A stretch of DNA of 64,000 nt from Microbacterium oxydans (GTDB lineage Bacteria > Actinomycetota > Actinomycetes > Actinomycetales > Microbacteriaceae). Made by a program: the position numbers and the translations under genes. A model generated the notes under the pieces. That model saw only the letters and a program-made list of their open reading frames with translations, was not told the DNA's origin and did not search any database. Where the stretch lies: assembly GCF_006540085.1 (NCBI RefSeq), contig NZ_BJOG01000001.1, forward strand, positions 62,001-126,000, given 5' to 3'. This document shows positions 9,026-17,412 of this stretch, piece by piece (within the stretch, counting starts at the first letter, position 1; every line of letters starts with the position of its first letter).

Positions 9026-9682
9026 ATGCGCAGCGTCTCGGATCAGAACATCGCCGAACAGGTGGCAGACGAACTGCGCACGGCCATCCATTCGGGAGAA
9101 CTCGCCCCCGGCGAGCGGCTGGTCGAACGCAAGCTCGCCGATCGACTCGGTGTCAGCCACATCCCCGTGCGCGAGGCCCTGACCCGGCTGGCGGAAGAGC
9201 GCCTCATCACACGGGAACCCCGCCGCGGTGCACGCGTCGCTCAGCTCAGCGCACAGGACCTCGAGGAGATCTCCAGCCTGCGGATCGTGCTCGAGCAGTT
9301 CATGGCCATCCGCGTGCAGGAACGGTGGAACCAGGAATCCGCTGCGCGGCTCGGGGCCATCATCCAGTCCATGGCCGACGCCGCCCCTGGCGACATCGCC
9401 GAGGTGCTGCGCCAGGATCGCCTCTTTCACGAGACGCTCGCCGACCTCGCCGAGCACCGATTCCTCGACGAGGTGAGCGGCCAGCTGCGCGGTCGCATCA
9501 CGGGCTTCATCCAGGCGGCCAACTCCGCGCTCGATCCCGCCGAGCAGGAGGAGCATGTGCGCAGCCACCAGCAGATCGTCGATGCGATCGCGAGCGGCGA
9601 CCCCGAACGGGCACGCACCGTGATCGCCGAGCATGTCACCAGGGCCGTGCAGCGCATCACGCCGTCCGTCTCGGCCGAGTGA
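9026..9682 (+). CDS. GntR-family regulator (FadR subfamily)
   Basis: This 218-residue protein has an N-terminal winged helix-turn-helix (residues 5-75: QVADELRTAIHSGELAPGERL, LADRLGVSHIPVREALTRL, then a wing RREPRRGARVA-like stretch) and a C-terminal all-helical FCD-type domain. That domain has RLFHETLADLAEH and HVRSHQQIVDAI, whose Asp/His residues usually hold a metal and bind an organic acid. The ATG at 9026 follows AAGGG. It is divergent from the MFS operon and cotranscribed with the SDR at 9691. Three copies of TGCTATAGCA mark its likely regulon, and a sugar acid is the expected inducer. Confidence 0.9.
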   Translation: MRSVSDQNIAEQVADELRTAIHSGELAPGERLVERKLADRLGVSHIPVREALTRLAEERLITREPRRGARVAQLSAQDLEEISSLRIVLEQFMAIRVQERWNQESAARLGAIIQSMADAAPGDIAEVLRQDRLFHETLADLAEHRFLDEVSGQLRGRITGFIQAANSALDPAEQEEHVRSHQQIVDAIASGDPERARTVIAEHVTRAVQRITPSVSAE

Positions 9683-9690
9683 GCCGCACC

Positions 9691-10533
9691 ATGACACCGA
9701 AGACCATCGTCCTCACCGGAGCCTCCGACGGCATCGGCGCCGCCGCCGCACGACAGCTCGCAGGACCTGCCCACCGCCTCATCCTGGTCGGCCGCTCCGC
9801 CGAGAAGACCCGTGCCGTCGCCGAGGAGACCGGAGCCGAGTGGTTCACCGCCGACTTCGCCCGGCTCGACGACGTGCGGGCGCTGGCCGGGAAGATCGCC
9901 GCCGCCGTGGGGGACACCGGCATCGACGTGCTGGCCAACAACGCGGGCGGCATCTTCGGCGATCGCACTCCGACCGTCGACGGCTTCGAGAAGACCATGC
10001 AGGTCAACCACCTGGCACCGTTCCTGCTCACGAACCTGCTGCTTCCGCGGCTGCTGCGGGCCGGAGGTGCGGTCATCAACACGTCGAGCATCGCCCATCG
10101 CCTGTTCGGGCACCTCGATGTCGACGACCTCGACAACACCCGCCGGTTCAGTCCGAACAAGGCTTACGGGGATGCGAAGCTCGCGAACGTGCTGTTCGCC
10201 AAGAGTCTGCACACGAAGTTCCACGCCGACGGACTGAGCGCCGTGGCGTTCCACCCCGGCACCGTGCAGACGAACTTCGCGGCGGACTCTTCGAGCGTGA
10301 TGCGGCTGCTCTACCGCACGCCGCTCAGACATCTCGTGCTCATCGGCGCGGACAAGGGCGGCGCGACCCTGCGCTGGTTCATCGAGGGAACCCCCGATGA
10401 AACGTGGTTCTCCGGCGCCTACTACGACGAGCGTCAGCTGACCGCGAAGGTCAATCCGCAGGTGAACGACGCGGCTCTCGCCGAGGCGCTCTGGCAGCGC
10501 AGCGCCGAGCTCGTCGGCCTCCCCGCCGCTTAG
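9691..10533 (+). CDS. SDR-family oxidoreductase (retinol dehydrogenase-like)
   Basis: This 280-residue SDR has TGASDGIGAAAA at the N terminus, LANNAGGIF, NTSSIAH with the catalytic Ser, and AYGDAKLAN carrying the Tyr/Lys pair. The extra loop and long C terminus resemble the retinol dehydrogenase/WW-domain oxidoreductase branch. The ATG at 9691 lies 8 nt after the gntR stop, so the two are cotranscribed. It may act on the same pathway as the GntR regulon or may only share the transcript. A GC-rich hairpin follows at 10535. Confidence 0.82.
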   Translation: MTPKTIVLTGASDGIGAAAARQLAGPAHRLILVGRSAEKTRAVAEETGAEWFTADFARLDDVRALAGKIAAAVGDTGIDVLANNAGGIFGDRTPTVDGFEKTMQVNHLAPFLLTNLLLPRLLRAGGAVINTSSIAHRLFGHLDVDDLDNTRRFSPNKAYGDAKLANVLFAKSLHTKFHADGLSAVAFHPGTVQTNFAADSSSVMRLLYRTPLRHLVLIGADKGGATLRWFIEGTPDETWFSGAYYDERQLTAKVNPQVNDAALAEALWQRSAELVGLPAA

Positions 10534-10534
10534 G

Positions 10535-10559
10535 CCCGCCCCCTCGCCCCGCGGGCGGG
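10535..10559 (+). terminator. possible terminator hairpin
   Basis: A CCCGCCC/GGGCGGG inverted repeat with an 11-nt loop sits right after the SDR stop. There is no U-run, so its termination strength is uncertain. Confidence 0.45.
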
Positions 10560-10598
10560 AATCACCCTTCTCGCACCCTGGTCCACGGAATCGCCATA

Positions 10599-10616
10599 TA
10601 CTTGCCATGGAAAGTA
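10599..10616. promoter_or_regulatory. MarR-type palindromic operator
   Basis: TACTTGCCATGGAAAGTA is an 18-bp inverted repeat with 8 of 9 base pairs matching. It ends 27 bp upstream of the marR start. Length and symmetry suit a MarR dimer, so it is the likely site for autorepression of the marR-oxidoreductase operon. Confidence 0.7.
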
Positions 10617-10643
10617 AGCCAGTGGTCGTGGAAAGGATGCGCC

Positions 10644-11087
10644 GTGGACCTGCATCGACTCTTCGATGATGTGATCCGCTTCGAGATGGAGATCTGGGAG
10701 GCGGTCGACCGACGTCTCCGCGCCGAGCATTCCCTGCCGCTGAGCTGGTTCGAGCCCATGCGGGCCATCGACAGGATCGAGAACTGCCGGGCCTCCGACA
10801 TCGCGACCGAGCTCTCGATCACCGAGGGCGGTACCAGCAAGCTGGTCGCTCGCATCGAAGCAGCGGGCTACTGCGAGCGCACACCGAACCCCGACGACCG
10901 ACGGGCCTCGTTCATCACGCTCACGCCGGCGGGCAAGGACATGTTGACGATCGCGACCGAGACCTTCGGCAGAGAGCTGGAGCCGTGGTTCCAGAGCGTC
11001 TTCGCCGCCGACCTTGAGCACTTCGCCACCACGCTCGCCACCCTTCGGGTGCGCAAGCCCGTACCGACGACAGGAGTCACCCCATGA
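10644..11087 (+). CDS. MarR-family transcriptional regulator
   Basis: This 147-residue protein has the MarR winged-helix layout: an N-terminal dimer helix, a helix-turn-helix near residues 50-75 (ASDIATELSITEGGTSKLVARIEAAGY) and the wing with PDDRRASFITLTPAGKDML. The start is GTG at 10644 behind GGAAAGG; frames starting earlier have no ribosome-binding site and run back into the SDR. The stop overlaps the start of the oxidoreductase gene by 4 nt. MarR proteins usually release DNA on binding a phenolic or on cysteine oxidation, and a quinone-oxidoreductase-like partner fits such a role. The inducer is unknown. Confidence 0.88.
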   Translation: MDLHRLFDDVIRFEMEIWEAVDRRLRAEHSLPLSWFEPMRAIDRIENCRASDIATELSITEGGTSKLVARIEAAGYCERTPNPDDRRASFITLTPAGKDMLTIATETFGRELEPWFQSVFAADLEHFATTLATLRVRKPVPTTGVTP

Positions 11088-12070
11088 CCGAGATGATGCG
11101 CGCGATCGTGCTCGACACACCGGGCCCCGCGGAGGCGCTCACGATCCGAGAGCTGCCGATTCCGACACCGAGCGAGGGCTGGGTGCTGATCCAGGTGAAG
11201 GCGTTCGGCCTGAACCGCTCCGAGCTGCACACCCGGCTCGGCCTCGCGGAGGGCGTCACCTTCCCCCGCGTGCTCGGCATCGAGGCAACGGGCGTCGTCA
11301 TCGACGCACCCGGTGGCGAATTCACCCCCGGGCAACAGGTCGTGGCGGTGATGGGCGGGATGGGACGCACCTACGACGGCGGATACGCCGAGTACACCTG
11401 CGTCCCCGCGACCCAGGTCATCGCTTTCCAGAGCAACCTCGACTGGGGCACCCTCGGCGCCGTTCCGGAGATGCTGCAGACCTCCTATGGATCGCTCACC
11501 GTGGGGCTCGATGCCCAGCCCGGCCAGTCGATCCTGATCCGCGGCGGCACCTCGTCGATCGGGATGGCGACCGCGGTGCTCGCGAAGCAGCGCGGAATGA
11601 CGGTCTTCTCGACCACACGCAACCCGAACAGGGCCGACGCCCTCACCCGCATCGGCGTCGACCATGTGCTGATCGACGACGGCGACGTGCAGGCGCAGGT
11701 CAGAGCGATCCTGCCCGACGGCGTCGATACGGCCCTCGAGCTCGTCGGAACACCCACCCTGCCGGACACGCTCCGCTCGACCCGCGTACACGGCGTCGTC
11801 TGCTTCACCGGGATGCTCTCGAACCAGTGGACCGTGAAGGACTTCTACCCGATCGAGTACATTCCCCGCGGCGTGCGCCTCAGCGCCTACGGCGGAGGCG
11901 CGGCCGACCTGCCGCCGACCGTGCTCCAGGGCTTCCTCGACGCGGTCGCGGCCGGCGAGGCCACCGTGCCGATCGACCGGGTCTACGCGTTCGACCAGAT
12001 CGCCGAGGCGCACACCGCGATGGAACAGGGCACCGCCGTCGGCAAGCTCGTCGTACTCACCGGCCTCTGA
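11084..12070 (+). CDS. zinc-free MDR oxidoreductase (quinone oxidoreductase-like)
   Basis: This 328-residue medium-chain dehydrogenase/reductase has the GroES-like N-terminal domain (GLNRSELHTRLG, RVLGIEATGVV) and a Rossmann domain with GGTSSIGMATAVLAKQRG and the NADPH-binding TTRNPNR. The cysteines that hold the catalytic zinc in alcohol dehydrogenases are missing at the usual places, which points to the quinone oxidoreductase/enoyl reductase branch. It is translationally coupled to marR and so probably derepressed by the same inducer. It may reduce quinones or reactive enones. Confidence 0.83.
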   Translation: MTEMMRAIVLDTPGPAEALTIRELPIPTPSEGWVLIQVKAFGLNRSELHTRLGLAEGVTFPRVLGIEATGVVIDAPGGEFTPGQQVVAVMGGMGRTYDGGYAEYTCVPATQVIAFQSNLDWGTLGAVPEMLQTSYGSLTVGLDAQPGQSILIRGGTSSIGMATAVLAKQRGMTVFSTTRNPNRADALTRIGVDHVLIDDGDVQAQVRAILPDGVDTALELVGTPTLPDTLRSTRVHGVVCFTGMLSNQWTVKDFYPIEYIPRGVRLSAYGGGAADLPPTVLQGFLDAVAAGEATVPIDRVYAFDQIAEAHTAMEQGTAVGKLVVLTGL

Positions 12071-12103
12071 CCCGCTCCCCCGCGCCGCAGGCATCCGCGG
12101 CCC

Positions 12104-12166
12104 GCCGAGTGCACGGGTTCTCGCCGAGTGCACGGCTCCTTCACGTCGAGAAGCCGTGCACTCGGC
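12104..12166. terminator. bidirectional hairpin with repeated GCCGAGTGCAC units
   Basis: Two direct copies of GCCGAGTGCACGG (from 12104 and 12123) are followed by an inverted copy ending at 12166. The second and third form a perfect 15-bp stem (12123-12137 with 12152-12166) around a 14-nt loop. It lies between convergent genes ending at 12070 and 12231 and probably stops transcription from both sides. Confidence 0.7.
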
Positions 12167-12230
12167 AACATCCGGTGCGCTCAGCGCTGGGTCGCGGGGC
12201 AGGTCGCAGGGGGCAGGTCGCGGGTCCGGG

Positions 12231-14411
12231 TCAGACCACGAGGTTGGCCGTGTCCACCACGCGCGGGCCCTCCGTGGGGAAGGCAGTGCGAGTCACACCC
12301 GACTCGACGTTGCCGGTGTGAAGCAGCGTGGACGAGCCCCCGAACGCCGCGTCCGCCAACTCCAGTGCGCCGCCCTCGAAGCGGCTGCCGACTGCTCGGT
12401 AGTGGGTCGCGCCCTTCGTGACCGAGACGTGCGTCGCGGCCCCCTCCGCGCGGAAGGTGCTGTCGCTCAGCGTCAGGTGCAGCTCGCCGTCGCCGGTGCG
12501 TGCGACACCGATGCCGCCCTTGTTCGCGACCTCCGATCCCGCGATCTCGACCGCCTGACGCTCTGCCCTCGCTGCCGCGATACGCACGTTGCGGAGCGTC
12601 GCTCCCTCGAAGCGCAGGCGCTCCGACGACGACGCGATCGGCGCGGCATCGTCGGCCGCCGTGAGTGTCGAGCCGCGGAACGTGACCGCACCTGCACCCG
12701 CGATCTTCATGCCGCCGACCCGATCGAGCACGGTGTCGACGAACGTGACCGGCGTCTTCACCGTGGCGTTGGTGAGCTCGCCGGGGGCAACGAACGTGAA
12801 GTGCGAATCCGTGATGGTCGTCGGCCGTGCCGAGTTGTCCGAGGCCTGCGTGATGATGAGCGTGTCAGACGCGGTGCACCCCCGCAGCTGCGCGCCGTCG
12901 GCGTTGATCCACAGCATCCCGGAGCCCGCGAGCGACGGCTTTCCGATCACCTGGACGTCTTCCAGGGTGAGGTCGGTGATGCGCACGCGCGCCACGAACC
13001 ACGAGCACACGTGCTTGCGCACGGTGATGCGCTTGGCCGCAGAACCCCAGGCTGCACCGGAGTTCGCGAAGGTCATGAGGCCCGAGTTGCCGGTGTAGGT
13101 GAGGTCGTGCTCGTACTGGCCGTGCGTGACGAACGGGCCCTGGTCATCACCGTCGCCGTGGCAGTTCTCGACCAGGCAGTAGGCGCTCGCGGTGAAGTCG
13201 TTCAGGTGCCGGGCGTTCGCGGTGTGGCAGTTGGCGACGTATCCGTAGAGGCAGTAGATCTGCTGCGTCAGGTAGCCCGCTCCGCCCCAGGTGACCGAGG
13301 TCGGGTTCTTCAGCGTGCAGCTCACGGTCGAGTAGTACGTGTTCCAGCGCCGCTGGATGAGCGGCCAGAACGTGCCCGTGCCGTCGATGTGGTCGACGTC
13401 GCAGCGCACCGCGTACTCGAACGCCAGCGGGTGCGAGCCGGTGTACTCGTCGGTGCCGGTGCCGAGGAACTTCAGGTTCGAAACCGTCACGTCCTGCACC
13501 GGCACGACCCGTCGCCAGGTCATCGTGCGATCCTTACCGAGCGGCCAGCCGTTCTTGTAGTTGATGCGGATGTGCGTGCCGTCGACGATCTGCGTCACCT
13601 GCACCATCCGCTGCAGCTCGCGCTCCCAGCGACCCGACAGCGCGTTCACCTCGGCGGCATACCAGTCCCCGACCGCGAAGAACGAGGAGTCGGCGACCGG
13701 GAAGATGTCACCGAGGTCGGGCACGACCTCGCCGAGCTTGGCCTCCTGCACGGCATCGGTCACCTCGCCGCGGAAGAACATGACCGCGGCGAACGGATCG
13801 TCCTTGCCGGCGTTCTCGATGCCGACGGTGGTCATGAGGTGTCCGCCGAAATCGAAGGCGATGTTCGATCGGGAGAACTTGTGGCGACGAACGAAGTTGA
13901 GGGGGCTGTGCCCCTCGACGCGATGGATGCTCGCGTCGTTCACCATGGCGTCGAGGGCGTCGTCGGCGTTGACGCTCGCATCCATGATCCCGAACATCCG
14001 GAAGTCGACGACCCCGCCGTGCACGAGCAGCCAGGCACCACCCTTGGGAGCGGCGAGAACGGTGCCGCCGTTCGCCGCCGGAGCGTCCTTCTTCACGAAG
14101 CGGTACAGCCCCGCACCGCCGTCGCCTGCCGTCGCGTATCCGGTCGTGCGGGCGAGGTCGCCGTCCTTGCCCTTGCGCTTCACAAGGTCGGTCGCCGTGC
14201 CCGCGTTGGCCACCGACGACGATCCCGAACTGCCCTGCGCCACGATGGGCCCGGCGGCCTGCGCGGGGGTCTGGGTGCTGACCGCGGCCACGCCGCCGAT
14301 CGCCGCAGCACCGAACCCGGCGAGCAGCATGCGTCTGCTGCGCAGAGCAGCGGTCTCGTTCCTCTCCTGCGAGTCGATTTCCTGCGGGGCCTTGCTCAAT
14401 TTCTGGGCCAT
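12231..14411 (-). CDS. Tat-exported right-handed beta-helix protein (putative polysaccharide lyase), paralog B
   Basis: This 726-residue protein is a paralog of the one at 5331, with the same order of parts: a twin-arginine signal (RSRRMLLAGFGAAAIGG), a short stalk, and a long beta helix. The shared core includes NARHLNDFTASAYCLVENCHGDGDDQG, THGQYEHDLTYTGNSGLM and SAAKRITVRKHVCSWFVA. The start is ATG at 14411, 6 nt after AAGGAGG; an ATG at 14417 touches the ribosome-binding site and is too close. It lies 108 nt downstream of the GNAT gene, on the same strand as the ABC-importer operon, so each carbohydrate module has its own copy. The substrate is unknown. Confidence 0.75.
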   Translation of the reverse strand: MAQKLSKAPQEIDSQERNETAALRSRRMLLAGFGAAAIGGVAAVSTQTPAQAAGPIVAQGSSGSSSVANAGTATDLVKRKGKDGDLARTTGYATAGDGGAGLYRFVKKDAPAANGGTVLAAPKGGAWLLVHGGVVDFRMFGIMDASVNADDALDAMVNDASIHRVEGHSPLNFVRRHKFSRSNIAFDFGGHLMTTVGIENAGKDDPFAAVMFFRGEVTDAVQEAKLGEVVPDLGDIFPVADSSFFAVGDWYAAEVNALSGRWERELQRMVQVTQIVDGTHIRINYKNGWPLGKDRTMTWRRVVPVQDVTVSNLKFLGTGTDEYTGSHPLAFEYAVRCDVDHIDGTGTFWPLIQRRWNTYYSTVSCTLKNPTSVTWGGAGYLTQQIYCLYGYVANCHTANARHLNDFTASAYCLVENCHGDGDDQGPFVTHGQYEHDLTYTGNSGLMTFANSGAAWGSAAKRITVRKHVCSWFVARVRITDLTLEDVQVIGKPSLAGSGMLWINADGAQLRGCTASDTLIITQASDNSARPTTITDSHFTFVAPGELTNATVKTPVTFVDTVLDRVGGMKIAGAGAVTFRGSTLTAADDAAPIASSSERLRFEGATLRNVRIAAARAERQAVEIAGSEVANKGGIGVARTGDGELHLTLSDSTFRAEGAATHVSVTKGATHYRAVGSRFEGGALELADAAFGGSSTLLHTGNVESGVTRTAFPTEGPRVVDTANLVV

Positions 14412-14519
14412 GCTCATCCTCCTTGCGGCGTCATCACCGCGGTCAGGCGTCCGGCTGATTGCCGGGCCGCATCATCCGATCGATCCCCAGTCCCCCAGTG
14501 CCGTCTCCGAGCGGGTCGC

Positions 14520-15449
14520 TCAGAAGTAGTCGCCCGCCGTGAAGTGACGGATGCCGTCCAGCCGGGCCGTGCGTCGCAGCGGACGGATCATGCCGGTGCG
14601 GTCGTCCTGCCGCACGGCCTGCGGTGCGAAGGCGCGGAGCGCGGACTCCTCTTCGGGCAGCGCAGGGACGGCGAGGTCACACGACGACACCCCGGCGAGC
14701 GCCCAGTCCGCGGCAACAGCGGAGAGCAGGTCGCCGCGCACACGCTCGGAATCCGGAAGCACAGCACTCTCCAGCAGGACGCCGACGCCCCCTCGATGCT
14801 CGGCGATCACGTAGCCGAGCACGGTCGAACCCTCGACGCGGCGATACAGCGTCGCACCCCGCATCCGCACCTCCGCCATCGCCGCGTCGCGGTCGCTGCG
14901 CACCGGCGCGAGGACCACCCGCCCGGCACGCGAGCGCTCGTAGACGTCACGCAGCGAACGGAGGCTCCCGAGTCCGACCGTCTCGCGCTCGACGCGCCCC
15001 TCGACGCTTTCCTCGTGCTTGCGGGGCATGGGGGCACTCCAGGGACCGGTCAGGGTCCGTGCCATGGCGAACGTCTCGAAGCCGCTGGAGCGATACACCT
15101 CCGGGGTACCCGTGAAGAGCAGCGCCCACTCGGCATCGCCCGCGGTCTCCAGCGTCGCGGCCACGAGACGGCGCGCGAGCCCCTGCCCTCTGGCACGCCC
15201 GGCGACCGCGACACTGCCGATCGCGTGCACGTGCGCCACACCGCCGTCGTCCTCCCGCAGCCGCTTGGGCAGACCGTAGATGGATCCGCAGACCCCTCGA
15301 TCGTCCTCGGCCACGAGGGTGTGCGCCAGCCGATCATCATCGATCAGCCACTGGTCGGGCGCCAGCGGCGGTGTGAACACGGTCGCCCACAGCGCCGTCA
15401 GGGCGGGCTGGTCCTCTGCGCAGGCGGCGCGGATCCTCTGGGCGCTCAT
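14520..15449 (-). CDS. GNAT-family N-acetyltransferase (Eis-like)
   Basis: This 309-residue protein has the acetyl-CoA-binding signature GSVAVAGRARGQGLARRLVAATLE near residue 75, followed by a second, weaker half ending in a short C-terminal helix. Length and order resemble Eis-type acetyltransferases, which join a GNAT domain to a second GNAT-like domain. The start overlaps the stop of the Gfo/Idh/MocA gene by 4 nt, making it the last coupled member of the ABC-importer operon. The acceptor could be an amino sugar or an amine; this is inference from position only. Confidence 0.8.
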   Translation of the reverse strand: MSAQRIRAACAEDQPALTALWATVFTPPLAPDQWLIDDDRLAHTLVAEDDRGVCGSIYGLPKRLREDDGGVAHVHAIGSVAVAGRARGQGLARRLVAATLETAGDAEWALLFTGTPEVYRSSGFETFAMARTLTGPWSAPMPRKHEESVEGRVERETVGLGSLRSLRDVYERSRAGRVVLAPVRSDRDAAMAEVRMRGATLYRRVEGSTVLGYVIAEHRGGVGVLLESAVLPDSERVRGDLLSAVAADWALAGVSSCDLAVPALPEEESALRAFAPQAVRQDDRTGMIRPLRRTARLDGIRHFTAGDYF

Positions 15450-16402
15450 GCCTGACCTCTCGCGATGTCGGCGGCGTGGATCGTGTTCGCCACGACCGCC
15501 CGCGCGCCGGTCCAGGGAGCGACTGTCGCACCGTGTGCGGCCGCGTCGAGCAGCGCCCGGATCAGGCCGTGGAACCCGAGCTCCGTGTTCGCGTCGTCGA
15601 CGTCGAGCGCGAGCGCGCGGATCCCGTCGGCGGTCACGACCTCCAGCGTGTAGGCGTCCGGCCCGGGAGTCCCGGTGACGAGCACCTGCACCGGCACGTC
15701 ACGCTGCGCACCGGGAACCCGCAGCAGGCCGTCGATGCCTGCCGCATCCTCCGACACCGTGCTCGATCCCCGCCGAACACGCGTCCACCCGGATCCCGAC
15801 ACCAGGGTCGCCCCCGGCAGCAGCACGTCGACCATCTCCCAGGCATGCACGCCGACCGTCACCGCGGTACCCCCACCCTGCTGCGGATCGTCCTGCCAGG
15901 AGCGGGCGGGCACCCGGAAGCCCGCGTTGTCGTGCTGGGCGTGCACACGGAGCGCGAGCACGTCGTCGAGCGTCTGCAGGAAGGGCGCGACCTCCGCGGC
16001 AAGGGCGGAGAGCGCGGGGGCGAAGCGCAGCACCGAGCTGGTGCCCACCGCGACGGACGATGCCGCGAGAGCACGGTCGACCTCGGCGAGCTGAGCCTCC
16101 GTCGCCGCGATCACCTTGTTCGCGAACACCGGAGCGACCCCGCCGCCGAGAGACTGCAGGAAAGGCGCGACCTCATGCGGGCGCGGCGTCGCGATGACGA
16201 GGTCCGGTCGCAGCACCGCCAGCTCCTCGAGCGAGACCACCACCACCCCACCGAACCGCGCCGCGAACTCTCCTGCGGCAGCGGTGTCCGCATCGTGCAC
16301 GCCGACCACCTCGGCCCCGAGCGCTCGCACGTTGGCGGCGTCGGTGTACGGGTGCGAATGCGCGAGTCCGGCGAAGGCCACACGCAGCGGCGTGCCGCTC
16401 AT
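15446..16402 (-). CDS. Gfo/Idh/MocA-family oxidoreductase, divergent
   Basis: This 318-residue protein has the Rossmann N-terminal half (LRVAFAGLAHSHPYTDAANVRALGAEVVGVHD) and the alpha/beta C-terminal half of the family. Two features are odd: the nucleotide-loop region reads AGLAHSHPY rather than a classical GxGxxG, and the usual EKP motif carrying the catalytic Lys reads ANKV, which keeps a Lys. The start ATG at 16402 overlaps the upstream stop by 4 nt; longer frames run into the hydroxyacid dehydrogenase gene. It probably oxidises or reduces a ring hydroxyl of the imported sugar. Confidence 0.78.
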   Translation of the reverse strand: MSGTPLRVAFAGLAHSHPYTDAANVRALGAEVVGVHDADTAAAGEFAARFGGVVVVSLEELAVLRPDLVIATPRPHEVAPFLQSLGGGVAPVFANKVIAATEAQLAEVDRALAASSVAVGTSSVLRFAPALSALAAEVAPFLQTLDDVLALRVHAQHDNAGFRVPARSWQDDPQQGGGTAVTVGVHAWEMVDVLLPGATLVSGSGWTRVRRGSSTVSEDAAGIDGLLRVPGAQRDVPVQVLVTGTPGPDAYTLEVVTADGIRALALDVDDANTELGFHGLIRALLDAAAHGATVAPWTGARAVVANTIHAADIARGQA

Positions 16403-17412
16403 GCCATCGAAGACAGCTGGTCGCGGGTGATGGTGTGCGCGAGGGGACGCCCCGCGGCGAAGGCCTCGACCTCGTCGACGACGATCCGTCCCTGACGCAG
16501 CCGCCCCTGGTGCGTGCCCGCCGCGCGATGCGGGGTGACCAGCACCCCGGGCAGCGTCCGGAACGGGCTGTCCGCGGCGAACGGCTCCTCGTCGAACACG
16601 TCGATCGCCGCGCTGAGCCGCCCGCGTCGGAGCTCGTCGAGCAGCGCGGTCTCGTCGACCAGCCAGGAGCGCGCGGTGTTGACCAGCCCCGCGCCGTCGC
16701 GCATCGACGCCAGCTCGCGGCGACCGATCATGTGGTGGGTCTCCGGCAGCGTCGGGGCGTGCACGGCGACGATCTGCGCGCGGCGCAGGGCATCGTCGAG
16801 CGGCACGAGCTCTGCGCCGAGAGCAGCAGCCTCCGAAGCGGCGAGCGTCGGGTCGACCAGCAGCGGTTCGGCCCCGAGCGCGCGGATGAGTTCGAGGTAG
16901 GCCCGCCCGGTACGCGAAGCCCCGATGACCGCGATGGGCGTGCCGAGGATCTCGCGCTGCACCCCGACCGCCGCCGCGTCGTACCAACCGTCGCCGGCGC
17001 GCAGGGCGTTGTGCATCTCGGGCACGCGGTGCAGCAGCGCGAGCGTGAAGGTGAGCGACACCTCGGCCACCGGTCGCGCCATCCCCGCGCCGGCCTGCGT
17101 CACCACGACACCGCGGTCGAACAGCTCATCGGTCGCGAAGGGCTTGATCGTGGCCCCCGTGTGCGCGATCAGTTCGAGCTTCGGCAGCGCCGAGAGCACT
17201 GCGGCGTCGAAGGGCCCGACACCCCAGCTCGTGATCACGATGCGTGCATCGTCGAGTTCGGCCTCGGCGAGACGATCGACGCGCACGAGAGAACCACCGA
17301 GACGAGCGGCGACCGCGCCCAGACGCTCGGCATCCGCCGACGAGAAGAACTCCGCGAAGAGTTCTTCCGAGACGACCGCGACCACGGCCGGTGCGCTCGC
17401 CGCGGCGTTCAT
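16399..17412 (-). CDS. D-2-hydroxyacid dehydrogenase-family protein
   Basis: This 337-residue protein has the two-domain D-isomer dehydrogenase layout: LIAHTGATIKPF, a Rossmann strand IAVIGASRTGRAYLELIRALGAEPLLVDP, HAPTLPETHHMIGRRELASMRDGAGLVNTAR with the substrate-binding Arg, DVFDEEPF with the catalytic Glu, and TPHRAAGT with the catalytic His. The dinucleotide loop is GASRTG where GxGxxG is usual, so cofactor binding may be altered. Both ends overlap neighbours by 4 nt. It probably interconverts a 2-keto and a 2-hydroxy acid made by the aldolase or dehydrogenases of this operon. Confidence 0.82.
   Translation of the reverse strand: MNAAASAPAVVAVVSEELFAEFFSSADAERLGAVAARLGGSLVRVDRLAEAELDDARIVITSWGVGPFDAAVLSALPKLELIAHTGATIKPFATDELFDRGVVVTQAGAGMARPVAEVSLTFTLALLHRVPEMHNALRAGDGWYDAAAVGVQREILGTPIAVIGASRTGRAYLELIRALGAEPLLVDPTLAASEAAALGAELVPLDDALRRAQIVAVHAPTLPETHHMIGRRELASMRDGAGLVNTARSWLVDETALLDELRRGRLSAAIDVFDEEPFAADSPFRTLPGVLVTPHRAAGTHQGRLRQGRIVVDEVEAFAAGRPLAHTITRDQLSSMA

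Noticed and set aside
12156..15455. Open frame of 1099 codons on the plus strand
   Set aside because: It runs antisense through the beta-helix and GNAT genes and has Arg/His-rich low-complexity composition; it is a shadow of high GC codon use.
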